Positions 33,731-47,314 of a stretch of DNA of 64,000 nucleotides are shown piece by piece. The notes beneath the pieces were generated by a model that saw nothing but the letters and a program-made list of their open reading frames with translations, searched no databases and was not told the DNA's origin. Numbering within the stretch: position 1 is the first letter of the stretch; each line of letters starts with the position of its first letter. This DNA is from Apostichopus japonicus (taxonomy: Eukaryota > Echinodermata > Holothuroidea > Aspidochirotida > Stichopodidae), in the NCBI RefSeq assembly GCF_037975245.1, contig NC_092580.1, positions 10,143,001-10,207,000 on the forward strand, written 5' to 3'. A program made the translations under genes and the position numbers.

Positions 33731-36700
33731 ATGGACTAGTGAAATAACAGTGGAGAAGCAAGCGGTATACTCTGAAAACGAAACATGAAATATTATCTTT
33801 ATCATGAAACCTCTTTCATATATGATTAAAATAGCTAAACGTCTTTACATGTCCTCGTTATTCTGGAAAACTGTCATTGGTAGTTTGTCGCCAATGATGA
33901 ATGAAGGTGAAGAACCACCATGGACACTTTAAACAGAACTTTACCGTGTTTTAATATTACTGATTGACTAGAGAGTCCTTTGGTATAGCATCGTGCATAG
34001 ACATTTTTAAGTGATCATGGCTAATCGTTGAAGCAACATGGGATATATTTTGGCGATGGAGGTGCTTATAAACACTTGTGCTACATTAAGAACGAATGTA
34101 GCATTACATGGTATGGCGTGAAGAGGTTGGGTGAGGGATGACAGGGGTCAAGAGAATTGAACTCTTAGTATTTATCGGGAGAAACAGATTATTACGTAAT
34201 ATGAAATCAGTATGTCCATTTTCATTGACAGAAAATGCCGCTGAATCGATGCAAAGGGCAGAGCTCAGACAGTTAGTAAATATTGAGCCTGAGAAGGCAC
34301 ACACTTCTAAGAGTTCCTTCCGGATATTGGAAAGTCTTTGGCAAATAACTTATCATTATAAGTGATTAGAATCTACTCTTTCCCATTTAGCACAATTAGT
34401 TATGCTCGGTTAATTTTATATTTCAAGCGGTTTAGAAGCACGAGGTCATTTCGTTACTTAAAATTTTCGTCAAGGGTCTGTCCAACGCGCATCTATGGTG
34501 AATAGCTCTGTTGAAAAAAAAACATAACTTAAGTTTATATTTCACACTGAACAGTTGGTGCTTCCTCTGTTTGAAAATTATTAATGCGATGTCGCAATAA
34601 TACTCTAGGCCCTAGCAACTGAGATATCGCAAACATATTGTTGATTCGTGTGATGTGCAGGAGCAGTGAAGCTGGGTGGGGGGGGGGGGGGGTCACGTGG
34701 CTTTTCATGTCGCAACGGTCTGTGACGCTCGAGAGTTTCCTCGAGAGATAGATTCTTTGACTCGCGTCCTTGCTTTGGTAAGGTTTATTTCATTTGGGTT
34801 AAACGTGGCCAACCTTCGACTCAATTTAATGATAACAATTATGTTCAGAAGAAGTAAGGCACATAACGGTAGAATTGTTTAAACGTCATTGATGCTGCAA
34901 TACTTAAAGTACAGAAAGTTTCAGAATAACCCTTGAGTAGTTGAGTAAACAGTAAGCCGTCTTTTAATTAGTAATATTTAATTAACGGCCCAGAGAAGTC
35001 GTCAAGGTTTTCTGAAGTACGCCTCATCGTTTTCTTCGAAATGTTAAATAATAGAAGCCGACTAATGAAAGTATTTTCAACATTTCAATATCGGTAGAAA
35101 TTGATTTATTTGATGTCAATTGATACCGTGGAAGCTCGCATTTAATTGAAGTATAAATAGGTCAAACTAATTAACGGCATCCGTTTGGCACACAACTGTA
35201 AATAGTCTTGTGGCAATGTAACTGGCTGCCTAGGAAAGCCTTGAAGGTAAAATATTGCAACACGGTTAATCGAACCATCTGACATTATGTCAAAAATAGG
35301 AGACCTAGTTCACATCACGATCATCTGAAATCGTACTTGCTTTTCGATATAATCACATTTATGACTCGATTGTGTCATGGAAGAAAATTACATGGTTAAC
35401 CAGAGACACATTGTCTTAAAACAAATGTTATGTAGAAAATACGGTATAATTCCCTCCTTGGGAAAGCATAACACGATCGCCTAAACTGAAAGGAAAATAA
35501 ACCGCCAAAGGCAAGGGCGGCGGAAGCACTTTTAATCTGGGGGGGGGGGGGGCACCGACATCAAAGGGCACTTTGCAGAAATTCGATTGGAATGATGTAG
35601 CTTGATATTTAGTACCCTTTATAACTCTTATTGGCCCTTGGCCAAAGGATACCCAACACAGCACACAGCTTGATATGCTTTACTAAAAATCAAAGTGGAC
35701 CTTTGCATTGAATGTTTTATAAAAATGGGTACGTAAATGCAAAATGCTGCAATATTTTGTCATCCATATCAACTTGTTTTGTGACTTTCGAGTTATACGT
35801 AGTGTTAAAGTCACCCACAGCAAGAAAGATAAATTTCTACCCAGGGATATGTAGAACTATAGAAAATTAAAGAGGATACGTAAGAACCTGTCATATCAGC
35901 CGATACTCATAGCAAGTATACGGTAACTGGCGCCACCTGCATCGGGTGGTCGTATCTCAACCGCATCCGTGTTGCTTCTTCATTTCTTTGAGTGAGAAAC
36001 TTCAACTTTACACTTTGCTGTTGGTAATGGTAGCCGACCGGACTATATGGGCCCTGGAATATTTTGTCTGCATTATTATCATGCAATATATGCATTCCGT
36101 GACCGATTAGGGGGAAAACATTCGACTAAACACTGAAACCCTATCTTTTTATGATTGTTTTCTTGGGAAGGGGAGGATTGTAGACCCCCTGCAGGTCCTC
36201 TCCTGGTTTCGCAGTGCCTGTCTGAAAATTTAAAGTTACATTTGTCAGAATTCCCACTGCGACTTTGCAACCAAGTGAATTAAATCATTTGTATCTTTTT
36301 CAATTTAATTTCCAACGTCCGTTTAACACACAACATTACACAAAACAATACAAGATGGAGATTGGTCAAACTACGACACTATTACAGTTTATTGCATGTA
36401 AACGTCGATTAGTGAGTAATGAAAATTCCATTTTTCATCACATATTTGGCTATAAATGGTCACAATTAGCTAGATGTACAACTCTCTGTTACATTCTCGA
36501 CGGTTGAACCTTTCGAAGTGCCGCCCAGGAGCTCACAACAGTTAAAAAAGCCTTGCGATGGTTTCACCATTGAATTTCACAACCATTGTGCTGTGTTGTG
36601 TCCAAATGAGGGTGATACCAGACCAGTTCTAATGACGAATATGTTATTACATAATCCTTGATATAGCTTTAATATACCCATTTAATAATAAATTAAAAAA

Positions 36701-38176
36701 ATTGTAATGACAAAGTTAAGAGATCATTTACATACCACTTACTCTACAGTATATATACCAGTGTCGTGTATGGGGAGCCTTATATAACATTAATGGGTTG
36801 TTATATGAAAGTCACAAGTAAAAAGGCGAGAGGAAAGTCTCCAACGGAGCTATTTAGTTTGATAACTTACAGTGAGTGTATGAATGAAAAAACCTTCTAT
36901 TACCACATTGCGTCTTACTTTTTATAGAAAATGAGAATGTTTATGGTTTACGTTTACGGACTAACTGTTGTTGAGATGCAGCATGTTACTTTAAGAGGTT
37001 GCCACGTTAATTGCTGGTATGTACGTTTTAAGTGATCATGTATTATAATGCTAATTTGGACGCGTAGAGCACAATCAGTGCAGTTTCAAGTTACGGTCGA
37101 GTAACCTTAGAGAATGTTATAAATTAGTTTCCAAGGAGTGGCTCGCGCTCTTCTCTCCGAGTCGCACCAGCCTTTCACGCCACGTTCAAATAACTATGAG
37201 GTCTTAGTTAACGTTAAAGTTCCGGTACGTAATGTAGTTTTTCACCAAGAGACACTGATTAGATTCATTTTTATAGGCAATACCTCTCATATCTACTTTA
37301 TTGTGTTCGTCTCCCAAGTACATAATATCTGAACTTCGTAACACTGTATGTGTCCGAGGTTCAACTGTTTACAGAAGAGAGAGAGAGAGAGAGAGAGCAG
37401 ACCTGCTCGAAGTGTCTGCGCCTTTCGATTTAAGTGATTACAAAATATTCTGATAAAAGATAATGTTTCATGTTTAGGTTGCCAAATGAACGTGGCATTG
37501 CGGATGAATGGTTTCTGTAAAGGAAAACATTGAAGAATTTACTGATTATGCTATCATATGAATTAAACTCGTGTTGAATATATCTAATCGTTGGCTTACA
37601 TAGCACTAAGGTATAACGATCATTAACTATTTACTCAAATGTGGGACATGGTTATAAGACACATTTTATATTAATTCAAATTAACTATTCCACTTAACTA
37701 GACTTAACATCCCGAGACTTGAGTAGTTTGAGGAAAACAGGCTACAAGCAAAATATCCAGAAAACAGTGTAAATGGTATTTCTCTGCGAACGCTAAACTT
37801 TCCATTAAGCAAATGGAGATGTGCATTATTCATATGAAAAATGAACGAAACATTTTATGTGGTACAGTTAACTTCCCTAAAGTCTGACATGGTAAATATT
37901 TCATTTAAAAGGGCTTCTTATATAGCAACCCCATTCACCCCCCCCCCCCCCCCCGCAAAAAGAGGAGAAATATTCCATTTACAATAGTATTCACCGAAAC
38001 TTTCGAAACATTTATTACTTTGATAGAACGTATACAATGTGGTTCTGCATAAAATTAACACATTAATTAACGTGGCTGAGGTGACTTCGGACTAAAAGAA
38101 TGAAAACTAACTTGCATCATAATATTACGTTTCACAATTTCGATTCATCGGGAGTTTTAAAACCTTTGACAGACTT
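33731..38176. other. Intergenic, no gene seen
   Basis: About 4.4 kb without recognisable coding exons. It holds G-runs near 34676-34693 and 35540-35553, a 20-base (GA)n tract near 37377-37397 and a C-run near 37938-37955. Short open frames at 34138-34365, 36265-36507 and 37138-37332 show no known motif. Confidence 0.45.
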
Positions 38177-39304
38177 TCACTTTCTCCATGCAATCGGCAG
38201 TATAACTTTGATCATCGCATTGCGAAAGTTTGGGTTAATTACTGCGTAAATGACAGGATTAATAGCAGAATTCGAAAGAAACATACAAAATACGATATCC
38301 TTCAGAATTTGTGGGAAATAGAAAGAAAAGACTGCTTCCAATGCATTAACGATATCGAGTGGAACCCAACACAAAAGGTAAATTGAAACCAGTAACAACA
38401 AATTGAAGGAGACCTTGCGAAGTTTATATTCATTTCCACTTTTTCCTTCAAACCGTTTACTTATTATCTGCCGTCCTAATCCGGTCACATCCTCAAGAGG
38501 TGAATCACACGTATTTACAACAGACATTTGAGTCGTTGTCATGCTAACGGTTGTCTCATTTCTTGCACTGGAAATGGCGAATTCACCACCAGAACTGAAA
38601 ACAGCCATACGTCGACTAAGTTGAATAATGAAGAGACAGTTCATTAGGACCAAGCTAGCCAATGGCACTAAAAAATTGACGACCGTTGCTGTAAAGAGAT
38701 AAATTGACGTAGCAGTCGTAGCATCCAACGTTTGTTCGTAGCTAGTATGGAGAATTGCAATTACTATATACGTGATAACCCAAGCCAAGAAAGGGTATAA
38801 AGCCCCCACGATGCAAACGAAAACAATTTGTTTTAGGTTTCCTTTGTTGCTGGTCCTCGTTTTATATTTGATTGGATCACGAACCATTCGCAGACGATCA
38901 ACAGTCATTAATAAAACACCACAGACTGATAGTATAATTGGTACACTCAGACACCACTGAAGTACAAGTAACGCTAGAATAGAAAATGCAGCACAGGATA
39001 CAAATCTAGATGTGAAAGCGACGTACGCAAGAATCGAGACTCCTACTAGAAAATCTGCCACTGCCAGGTTGACAATAAACATATTAAAAGGAACTTTTCG
39101 GAGACTTCCATCCTTCATATACGATGCAATCGTCAATCCATTTCCGACGAAAGTAAAGATCATAAGAATAATCAGAACTACAATGTACGCAATTGAGCCT
39201 CGATCCTTACAAACATCGAATTGTTCGGTATCATTATTCCAGGATTCGTTAAACTGACGCATTTCTGTCAAATTCATGATTACAAAAAGGTATGTATTAG
39301 TCAC
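38177..39304 (-). CDS. Rhodopsin-class 7TM receptor 4
   Basis: Single-exon, 375-residue receptor. Visible signatures: GNG in TM1 (54-56), LAVAD in TM2 (80-84), W117-x-x-S-V-P122 in TM3, DRL (not DRY) at 136-138 followed by VRDPIKY, CWVP at 312-315 in TM6, NPVIY at 349-353 in TM7. Position 3.25 is Leu, so the usual TM3 to ECL2 disulphide is absent, and aminergic Asp 3.32 is also missing. The third intracellular loop (about 230-295) is Thr/Ser-rich with a basic end. Two in-frame ATGs (residues 1 and 10) are possible starts; the second gives MNLTEM with an immediate glycosylation sequon and is equally plausible. Ligand unknown. Confidence 0.94.
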   Translation of the reverse strand: MTNTYLFVIMNLTEMRQFNESWNNDTEQFDVCKDRGSIAYIVVLIILMIFTFVGNGLTIASYMKDGSLRKVPFNMFIVNLAVADFLVGVSILAYVAFTSRFVSCAAFSILALLVLQWCLSVPIILSVCGVLLMTVDRLRMVRDPIKYKTRTSNKGNLKQIVFVCIVGALYPFLAWVITYIVIAILHTSYEQTLDATTATSIYLFTATVVNFLVPLASLVLMNCLFIIQLSRRMAVFSSGGEFAISSARNETTVSMTTTQMSVVNTCDSPLEDVTGLGRQIISKRFEGKSGNEYKLRKVSFNLLLLVSIYLLCWVPLDIVNALEAVFSFYFPQILKDIVFCMFLSNSAINPVIYAVINPNFRNAMIKVILPIAWRK

Positions 39305-42115
39305 TACCTTAAAATTGAATATTTTATTTTCACCGTTTTGGATATCTCTATTTTTAATCTTCTGATTAGAAAATACACGAACAGTTTCATCAAAAGCAGT
39401 GGTGGTATTAATGGAGATTTGTCACAGCCGCACATAAATATTAAATTGGTTATGAGTCAATTTCTGATTGGCCGACGAATGGCAGGCACCATTTTAAGTT
39501 CGTTTTGAATGGTAGACGTTCAGGTATAACAGCGTTGCTTATTCCTGTTTTTTTTAAATATATATGTTATTAATAATATTGTAAATTTTTTATACAAACC
39601 ATGTCAGTCTAGACACTAAAATTATGCTATTTGAAGCACTGGAATACAGCTTGCAGCAAATCGTTTAGTGGGTTTAGAGTGTTATTTCGCTTATTATTTG
39701 GATATTTTAAAACCTCTTGAATTTTGTAATATATAACGTATGTTTAATATTTGTCATATGCATGCCCGATTGGCGGTCTATGTCCGAACATAGATTTTAA
39801 AGTTTCGATACGTATAACATTATTTCTTTGGTCAAGTATATTACTTTGTCGGAAGAAAAAAAGGTTTTGACATTGTTGAATTCAGGCCATTAATCATACT
39901 TGTGATAGTATATCTTACTTAGTCGTGTTAGAAATCTGCAGGTAGCCACATGGACTGCTCAACAACCATTGTTTGAAATATGGAACAAAAGCATTTTAAG
40001 AGTAATATGGCGCTACTTCGATCGATAAATCTGAAAGAGAAATACTTTTAATAGTATCGTGTCAGACCTTTCCTCAATAGCCGTCTGTATCATCTTTAAA
40101 GTTAAGTAAAAATAAAATAAATTAAAAAGGCAAAAAATGACAATGAAACAATGAGAAAGCAAATAGATAACTAAATGCAGGAAGCAATTAAGGCGGTGCA
40201 TTTAATGGTAAATGGGTATTTATTTTCGTTTCAGTGATCAACTTATTTCTAGTTGACGTCACTCTGTTTGAAACATGAAATTAAGAACGTGTCTCCACCC
40301 AAAATGAAATCAAGGCTTTTACGCAAACAGTAAACACTTTAAATTTAACATATTACTTTTTCATGTACATACTGCTGTAAAATCTATTTATCTACAATAT
40401 AACGACAACACAAAACAACCTACGTTAATTATACGTAGTTAAAAACGTTATGTTCAGGACCAATGTCGGGCTTTTTTTAGCGATTCAACATTGAGTTGTT
40501 GCAATATAATATTATACGCTTCTTAGACATTTCAAAACCCCACACAGTGTGTTGACGCGTGTACGTCTACGCGTGCACAAAGCCAATCCATAAACTTCTC
40601 GCTTTTACAAATTCATACAACCTGAACCTTAACAGTGACGTCATTTGATTTCTACACCCCCCCGTCGAAGACGTCTAGCCGATCTTCATGCAACATTTAC
40701 CGATTTCCGGGGGAAAGGTTGTACCACTTATGCAACAACTATGTGTATAATCTGAAATAAAAAGTAAAATTATTTTTAGTAATATATCCTTATTGTCTTA
40801 TTTAGAATTTTGTGAAATTTAAGTAGTATCCTTTCAATAACATTGCTGTCATGGCATGTTGTAAGAGAGTTATTTCCCCTCAGTTCTCAAGAGTTTACAT
40901 AATTAGGTACCGTATTGCGCAGAAGCGTCGTGTTTCTGGAGCTTGTGCGCCGCTACTGTGACATCACAAGAGCAATTGCGTAATGAGGTATTGAATTAAC
41001 ATTAAGCATTATCTGATAAGAATAAAAGTGAGTTTTGTTTAGTCCTTTTGTTAGATTTTCATCTGGTGTATAGCATTTTGTAGGTACCTTTGACATTAAA
41101 TATCTTTGTTCCGTACTTACGTGAAAGTTGTTACGCGATGTTTGCTTTACTTCGCCAACAAAGCTTCGAAAAGATATATTCAATTTTTCGAGTTCAATTT
41201 GATAATTCTTTTATTTTTTTGCTATTTTAAGGACTAACTTATGTAGTCTTTAACCGAAAATCCCAAAACATACGAATGTCAACGTTTCTCGTTTATAATC
41301 AAAGTAACACGGAAAGACTCAATTTTATGTTATGAACGATTGATGTTAATATTATCACTTGGGTCAGAACAAAACATCTTCGCATGGGGTGTAAGTGTAG
41401 TGGTTCAGTCGGCATTCCGTCTTGTTAAAGGATGTGTAACTAAATTCTGCTTATATGAGAATCGTTTTATAGTATTATTCGAAAATATGATAGTCAAATT
41501 AAGGGACAAGCCTTTACAATCTGAGCTTCTAAACGTGTAACAAATTTCTCGAGAAACAAAACTCGTTTAATTACTGTGCTGGACGCTGAAGCTGGGCATA
41601 TCTTTGTTCGATTATGACACGTTCAAAATTCGAGAAAAAAAAAGTTGTGCAGTTTAATTAGTAAAGGAAAATTCCGTTCATGTTTTCTGGGCTCTAATTT
41701 CAATGCTCGAGTGATCATTAAGGGACTCGAGTTGAAGAATATCATCCACAAGCTATTAGACCGAAGGACTTATTATTAAAAAGAAGCAGAGAAATAAGAA
41801 ATGACTCGTTAAATAAGGAGCATTGTTTTATATGATATATTGGAATACACGGCGCCCCTGGAAAAAGTTCAGAATGTAAGACACTGGAAGTATAACGCTA
41901 GATAAGTGTTAGTAGCAATTGATGGAATTTGAACCATATAAATCATGACTGTACAGGAACCGGATTAAGGAGCGGAGAACGGATTACATATGTTTTTAGA
42001 ACTGGTAGTTGTTTAAGTGTCCCAAGTCTTTGTTTGAGGCCGGTGATGTGAGACTTAATATACGAAAGATCGAATCGATTTCTTTTCGTTTATAGATACA
42101 TATGTACACACACAC
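39305..42115. other. Intergenic, no gene seen
   Basis: About 2.8 kb of AT-rich sequence. Open frames at 39221-39508, 40953-41183 and 41340-41540 have no recognisable similarity. Confidence 0.4.
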
Positions 42116-42120
42116 ACATA

Positions 42121-42169
<49 letters not shown>
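42116..42169. repeat. (AT)n microsatellite
   Basis: Alternating AT tract preceded by a short CACACACA run at about 42109-42117. Confidence 0.95.
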
Positions 42170-42759
42170 GGTCCCCATAGTCCCTTTAAATCTGAGTACT
42201 ATAAGCACGTTAAACTTCCTCCCGGTGTCAAAATGAGTCGGACTAGTAAAGTTATGATTTATTTTTCCATGCAGGTAACAGCTAAGATCCTTCTTTTTAT
42301 AAGGATATACCTACCTCCGTTTCCTCGGCATAATCTTATGGAGAGTTTAGGAGAGGGTCATATTGCAACAAAAACAAACAGTATAAAATGGAAGCAACGT
42401 CGAGAAGTAAATAGTATAAACGCGGAAGTAAAGCAACAATAACATACAACTGCCGTTTGTTATAATATGTATGAACATATTATGTCAAGCAAATACTTAT
42501 AACGGTACATAATCATTAGTACAAAAGTAAACTGTTCATTATAATTTCAAAACCATACCCCTTCATAACTACTATGGTATTTCATAAGTACCATATAGCT
42601 ATATTTACAGGTTTTAGGTCTCGCGAATTACAAGAAACCATCTATTACCTTCAAATAGATTTCGTAAACGAACATAAGAAATTGCACCCTTGTTTTGCAT
42701 GGAATAATTATAATTCATGTTAATATTTCACCATTCAGCCTTCCACTGTCTTACAGGTA

Positions 42760-42762
<3 letters not shown>
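42170..42762. other. Spacer between microsatellites
   Basis: Nothing recognised. A short unexplained open frame runs 42233-42442. Confidence 0.35.

Positions 42763-42797
<35 letters not shown>
42763..42797. repeat. (AT)n microsatellite
   Basis: Short uninterrupted alternating AT tract. Confidence 0.9.
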
Positions 42798-42802
<5 letters not shown>

Positions 42803-43168
42803 AACAAAATTAGCCAATAAGATCAATTTTATATCAAGGTGTGCAGAATACATACACAAAAATTGTCTACATAATCTGCAAAGAGAATACAACGTTAAAA
42901 TAGGAAAAAAATCTTGTGAAATGCACACGTTCCTGTGTAGAAGGCTCGGTAGATGATGAGTAACAGTAGATTTTACTTCTTCCAAAGGTCAGTTACCCCG
43001 TTCCATCCTTGGAAGCAGCGAACAACCGTATCACCAATGGATCACTTCTAATACCTGTACACGTCCGTGATCACATCGTCATCAGCACATAATCATATTG
43101 CACAATGCTATGGAATACAGAAAGATAAACATTTACTACAGACTTCAACCAAATGTATCGGTCACCCC

Positions 43169-43242
<74 letters not shown>

Positions 43243-43274
43243 CATACATATATATATATACATATATATATACG
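43169..43274. repeat. (AT)n microsatellite abutting APOL-like stop codon
   Basis: Alternating AT with a few interruptions. It lies immediately 3' of the stop codon of the minus-strand APOL-like gene (stop at 43279-43281), so it would form part of that gene's 3' untranslated region. Confidence 0.9.
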
Positions 43275-43278
43275 GCAT

Positions 43279-46277
43279 TTATGTATTCGAATTATGGATG
43301 TAGTTGATTTCTTCCATTAAGTCAGAAATATTGAGCAACGCCTGCGAGAAATCTTCCATATCCTTTTTCAAGAGGTCATAAACAGCATGTCCCAGGAAGA
43401 CAACATCAATGGCAATACCGACGACGCTTAAGATGACCCCTGCAGCTGAAACCCCTTGTGCGATCCGTAAGACATTTCCTCCGACACTTGATATATCATC
43501 GCTGATCTGCGAAGTATACATAGAAATGCATCGTTTAATTTACATTGGTTGAGACTGGGTTCTTATACATCCCATCAGGACCGAAGCATGTAGATTATTC
43601 GCCCAGATGGTTGTTTAAGTATAGTTGCTGTGTCTTTAGAACAGGGTTATAATACGAAACACTAATATTGGAGTATACATGCATTTTGGTAAATATGAAA
43701 ACGTTGTGGCAAAATGATTCGTCTTCATAACGTAATTTGGATTTATTATCAGACTTGTTTTATGACAAGCATCATCACGTAATGATTTTGGTTACGTCAC
43801 TCTTTAGAATGTTTGTTTCATGTTGTGCAAAACTCAACATGAATCAACAAAGTTTCGTTAAAATGTTACAACGTGAATTCTGCATGAATGACTGGGAAGG
43901 GTCATATTTGACACTTTTAAGTACGGTACTCATCTAGGAGTATCACTATACAAGTCAAATCAATTTCATTTAACCTATGCAAGGATGACATTGAAGAATA
44001 CAAAAACGTGTAATACCTGCTGAGGTGCACAAATATCATCATTTTATATACGATATATCACTGATCATCATTGATAAAACCGTTCTACCGATCTTTTGAC
44101 ATAATAATTATGATTTCACAGAAGAAACCGAACCATTATAATTGGTCGATGTGCTAAAGATGCTTGCGATAGATTAATTTCTCAAATAAGCTGAGAAAAC
44201 TTTGTGGCATGTCAGTGGTTGAATTTCCTTCAAAGAACAAGACTGACGAATTGAGCAAGTCTCTAAAATGACACAATGCTTCAATTTATAAAATTGATTA
44301 CGTTTTTCTGTATATATTATACAATGATCATTTTCTGTGATATGAATCGCTTTGGCAAATCCTGTCACAGAAATAAGTTATATTTCTTAGCACGGAGCTA
44401 ATACTGGCACTACTGACAACATTTTTCACATCCACAAAGAAAATATGAAGAAAATCAGTAAGGGAAAAGTTCGCGGACCCCCTTCCCAAACGAATGATAT
44501 AAAACGTAAATTGCAAGCAAACCGAATGGACTTACGACGATGGCCTTCAATCCTATTCGAGCAACAGCAGAGCCAGCAGCACCTCCTCTTGCACAGATAT
44601 TTCCTGCCGCATCCATGGTTGCCCTGGCCGGAAGGAATGTATTACTTGGTGAGGGGTTGCTGTTTTCCTTGTAATATTTCAAAACGAATCCTCCAAATGT
44701 GTTTTCGGTATCATCAAAAGTCTTCAAACTATTAACGGCTGAAATAAGTCCATCAAATGGCAATTCGCCAGCTTTATTGAATCGCTGCTCATACCACGAT
44801 TCCTCATCGTCAGATTCAAGTATTTGTTCTCGGTAAGGCTTAACCAACTGGACCAGACAATGAGCTAGTTGTTCTGAAAACAACGACATTTCCTCAATCA
44901 ATGTCGTAATTTCAATTCCATCCTCCTGCATAAACGTATGCTGACTACTCGCTACGTGGAGTTCTATGACTGACTCCATGTCTTCATTATCAAGTTCCAT
45001 TTCAAGTAAATGTGAATCATTCTCCATTATATCTGTAACGATCTGCTGAGCAAGTTGTACATTTACTACACATAAGGCTAATCTTTTTTGGAACACCACG
45101 AAAGTGTTCAAGGCCGGTTTTATTGCGTTTTTTCGCTTTTTATCATTGAAAAATTTGTTCAGACTGAATCCCATGCTTACACCACCTCCAACTAACCCTA
45201 CTACTGCCCCAGAGACTAGAAGACTTGTACTAACTGCGAAAGTAAATGGAATCAAAATGGCGCCTGCAATAGCAATGGCACCTCCAGCAATACTTGTAAC
45301 TGACCCACCGATTACACCAAAATTCTTCTTTCGTCGATTCTTTTCTACTTCTTTTGCAACAGTTCGCAACATTTCAATCACTGTTGTAGGGAAGACTTCG
45401 GCATTTTGCACTTTTTCCAAAGAGAAATTCTACAGGAAAAAAAGGAAAAAGGACGTAGTGCCGATCATACGATTGGTTAATTGCAATATTACGAAATTCA
45501 AAACGAGTACACAAGTAGCCAATTCCTGATGGAATTTCCTGATGCTAAAACCAAAAGTATGTGACAGCAACCAGATTTCGTATTTTCGTATTGCATTCCT
45601 CCAATCTATAAATTACATTGACTACTCCCTGTATTATAACACATGTTGAATATCTTAACACGTGTTAGACTTTCAGCAGGACAGGGTACTAAAGTTTCAT
45701 TATGGCCGTTATTTTTCTGAGAGTTTTCGGCTAGATGCACATGATAACTTTACTGCAATTTCAAGTTTGTCCACGTAAAGCTTATTTGCGAATGGGGCAA
45801 TTCAGAATTTCATGCTTTTAACTCTGCTCCGCTGTAATGAACTTTGAACCGATCAATAACCGGAACGTTATGTGATGTTATGACATTACTGTAATATTCT
45901 CGTATGAAATATATTTAATTTAATAAGCGATAAGCTCCTTTAAGTCCCTTAAGGCTACCTTTGTGACATTCCCCAGATGGTAATGCATATTGCATACCTG
46001 CAAGAGTTGTATACTTGTCTGTTGTCTCACATGACATTTTAAAGTATATGTTAAGAAATTGATCATCATCTTAACTTAAAGTTTCTAGTACAATACAATT
46101 TCAAATGGCATATGACCTGAACTAACTATCATTGGGATTCAGATGAATGATTTAGATTATTATTAGTATTAGAGTCAGTCAATTTTCCTTTCTTCAGATA
46201 TCGAGGTTATAAGTAGAGCTTTACCCATATGCTCATATACACATGCACAAAAGCCTCATATACACCCCCCCCCCCCC

Positions 46278-46308
<31 letters not shown>

Positions 46309-46868
46309 ATCACTGAATGAGAAAGTAACATTTGTAAGTTTGAAAACAAGTTTAATAGGTGACCTTATCTTCCTATCATCACATAATTAAAATCAGAAAA
46401 GATTGGCGTTGGAAAAGGTTGATCGATTGCCCCTCCCCGCCCTCCCCACCCTCCCCAGCCTCCCCACTCTCCCCACCCTCCCCACCCTACCCACCCTGTC
46501 CACGGTATAACAACTCTCTTATTAGTCAGTTATCATTTCCACATAGACTTGTATTGTGGTAGTTTTCATCAGTTGAAATCTCTATCAACTATTCGACCTA
46601 TAGAGCCACAAATAATGCTCATGCACATTTCCTGATATTTTTTATTACCTCCAGAGGTTTACATATTACATATGAAGTATCATTAGTCCGTATCTCATTA
46701 CTATTAAGTTGACGGATAAATGATCGTTCATGCAAAACATACCAATAATCGGTTTGCCATCTCTTCGCACAGCAGGAAGGCTTCGCCGACTGTCATAGCC
46801 TTCGACAATGAAGTATCACGTTCTTCGATGCAGTATCTCATCTTAAATGTTGTCCAGAGCTTACGCAC
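43279..46868 (-). CDS. Apolipoprotein L-like protein, three 3' exons (5' end not found)
   Basis: Exons on the minus strand: 46743-46868 (phase 0), 44536-45429, 43279-43506 with stop; all GT-AG, together 415 residues. APOL proteins are membrane-inserting proteins of animal cells linked to lipid handling, ion conductance and immunity (family knowledge, mostly vertebrate). What is seen: an N-terminal helical segment ([12 protein letters not shown] ... CEEMANRLL), basic residues NRRKKN, then a Gly/Ala-rich hydrophobic hairpin ([19 protein letters not shown] ... [11 protein letters not shown]) that is the hallmark of the family. A long acidic helical region follows, then a second hydrophobic stretch across the last intron ([15 protein letters not shown]) and the terminal [10 protein letters not shown] typical of APOL. 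No ATG opens exon 46743-46868, so at least one upstream exon is missing. A cargo or immune role cannot be read from sequence. Confidence 0.8.
43507..44535. other. Last intron of the APOL-like gene
   Basis: About 1 kb of intron between the APOL-like exons. No further exon or repeat recognised. Confidence 0.6.
46263..46305. repeat. Poly-C / poly-A compound run
   Basis: About 15 C followed by about 28 A in the intron between the first two APOL-like exons found. Likely unstable. Confidence 0.9.
46429..46501 (-). repeat. CCCTCCCCAC-type repeat; G-rich on the transcribed minus strand
   Basis: About 70 bases of C/T-rich sequence. The complement carries many GGG and GGGG runs with 1-3 base spacers, a G-quadruplex-capable pattern that would lie in the intron RNA of the APOL-like gene. 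Confidence 0.75.
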
Positions 46869-46989
46869 CTTCAAAATTTTAAAGAGAAAGGGAACACATT
46901 TACTGAGATCGTTTGCTTACAAGATGACGAATACTTGAGAACAATGTGAAATATATTATTTAAATTTCCCGACTACTGTGCATCTCATG

Positions 46990-47306
46990 CAGTGGCGTAG
47001 GAAGGTACTTTTGAGTGGGGGGGCTGAAGACTGATGGCCGGCCTGGGGGAGGGGTCTAAGGTAGCCTCAGATGCAATTTGGTGCAATATAGCACACTTCA
47101 ACACCCACTCCATTTTGTAAACTTAATTTTGTATTTCACCAGGCCTTAGATGCAATTTGGTGCTCCAAATGAGATTTTTTTTCTCATTTGGAAATGAAAA
47201 AGGGGTTTTCTGACTTGCGGAGCGGGGGGGCGGAATGATACTTCCGCCCCTCCACATTTTTCACTGGGGGGCTGGCGCCCCCAGCCCCCCGGTTCCTACG
47301 CCCTTG
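46990..47306. mobile_element. 317-bp hAT-like MITE with perfect 8-bp target duplication
   Basis: Left end CAGTGGCGTAGGAAGG at 46990. Right end complements CAAGGGCGTAGGAACC, ending 47306. ATCTCATG is duplicated at 46982-46989 and 47307-47314. The interior is G-rich at both ends and has no coding capacity. Confidence 0.9.
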
Positions 47307-47314
47307 ATCTCATG

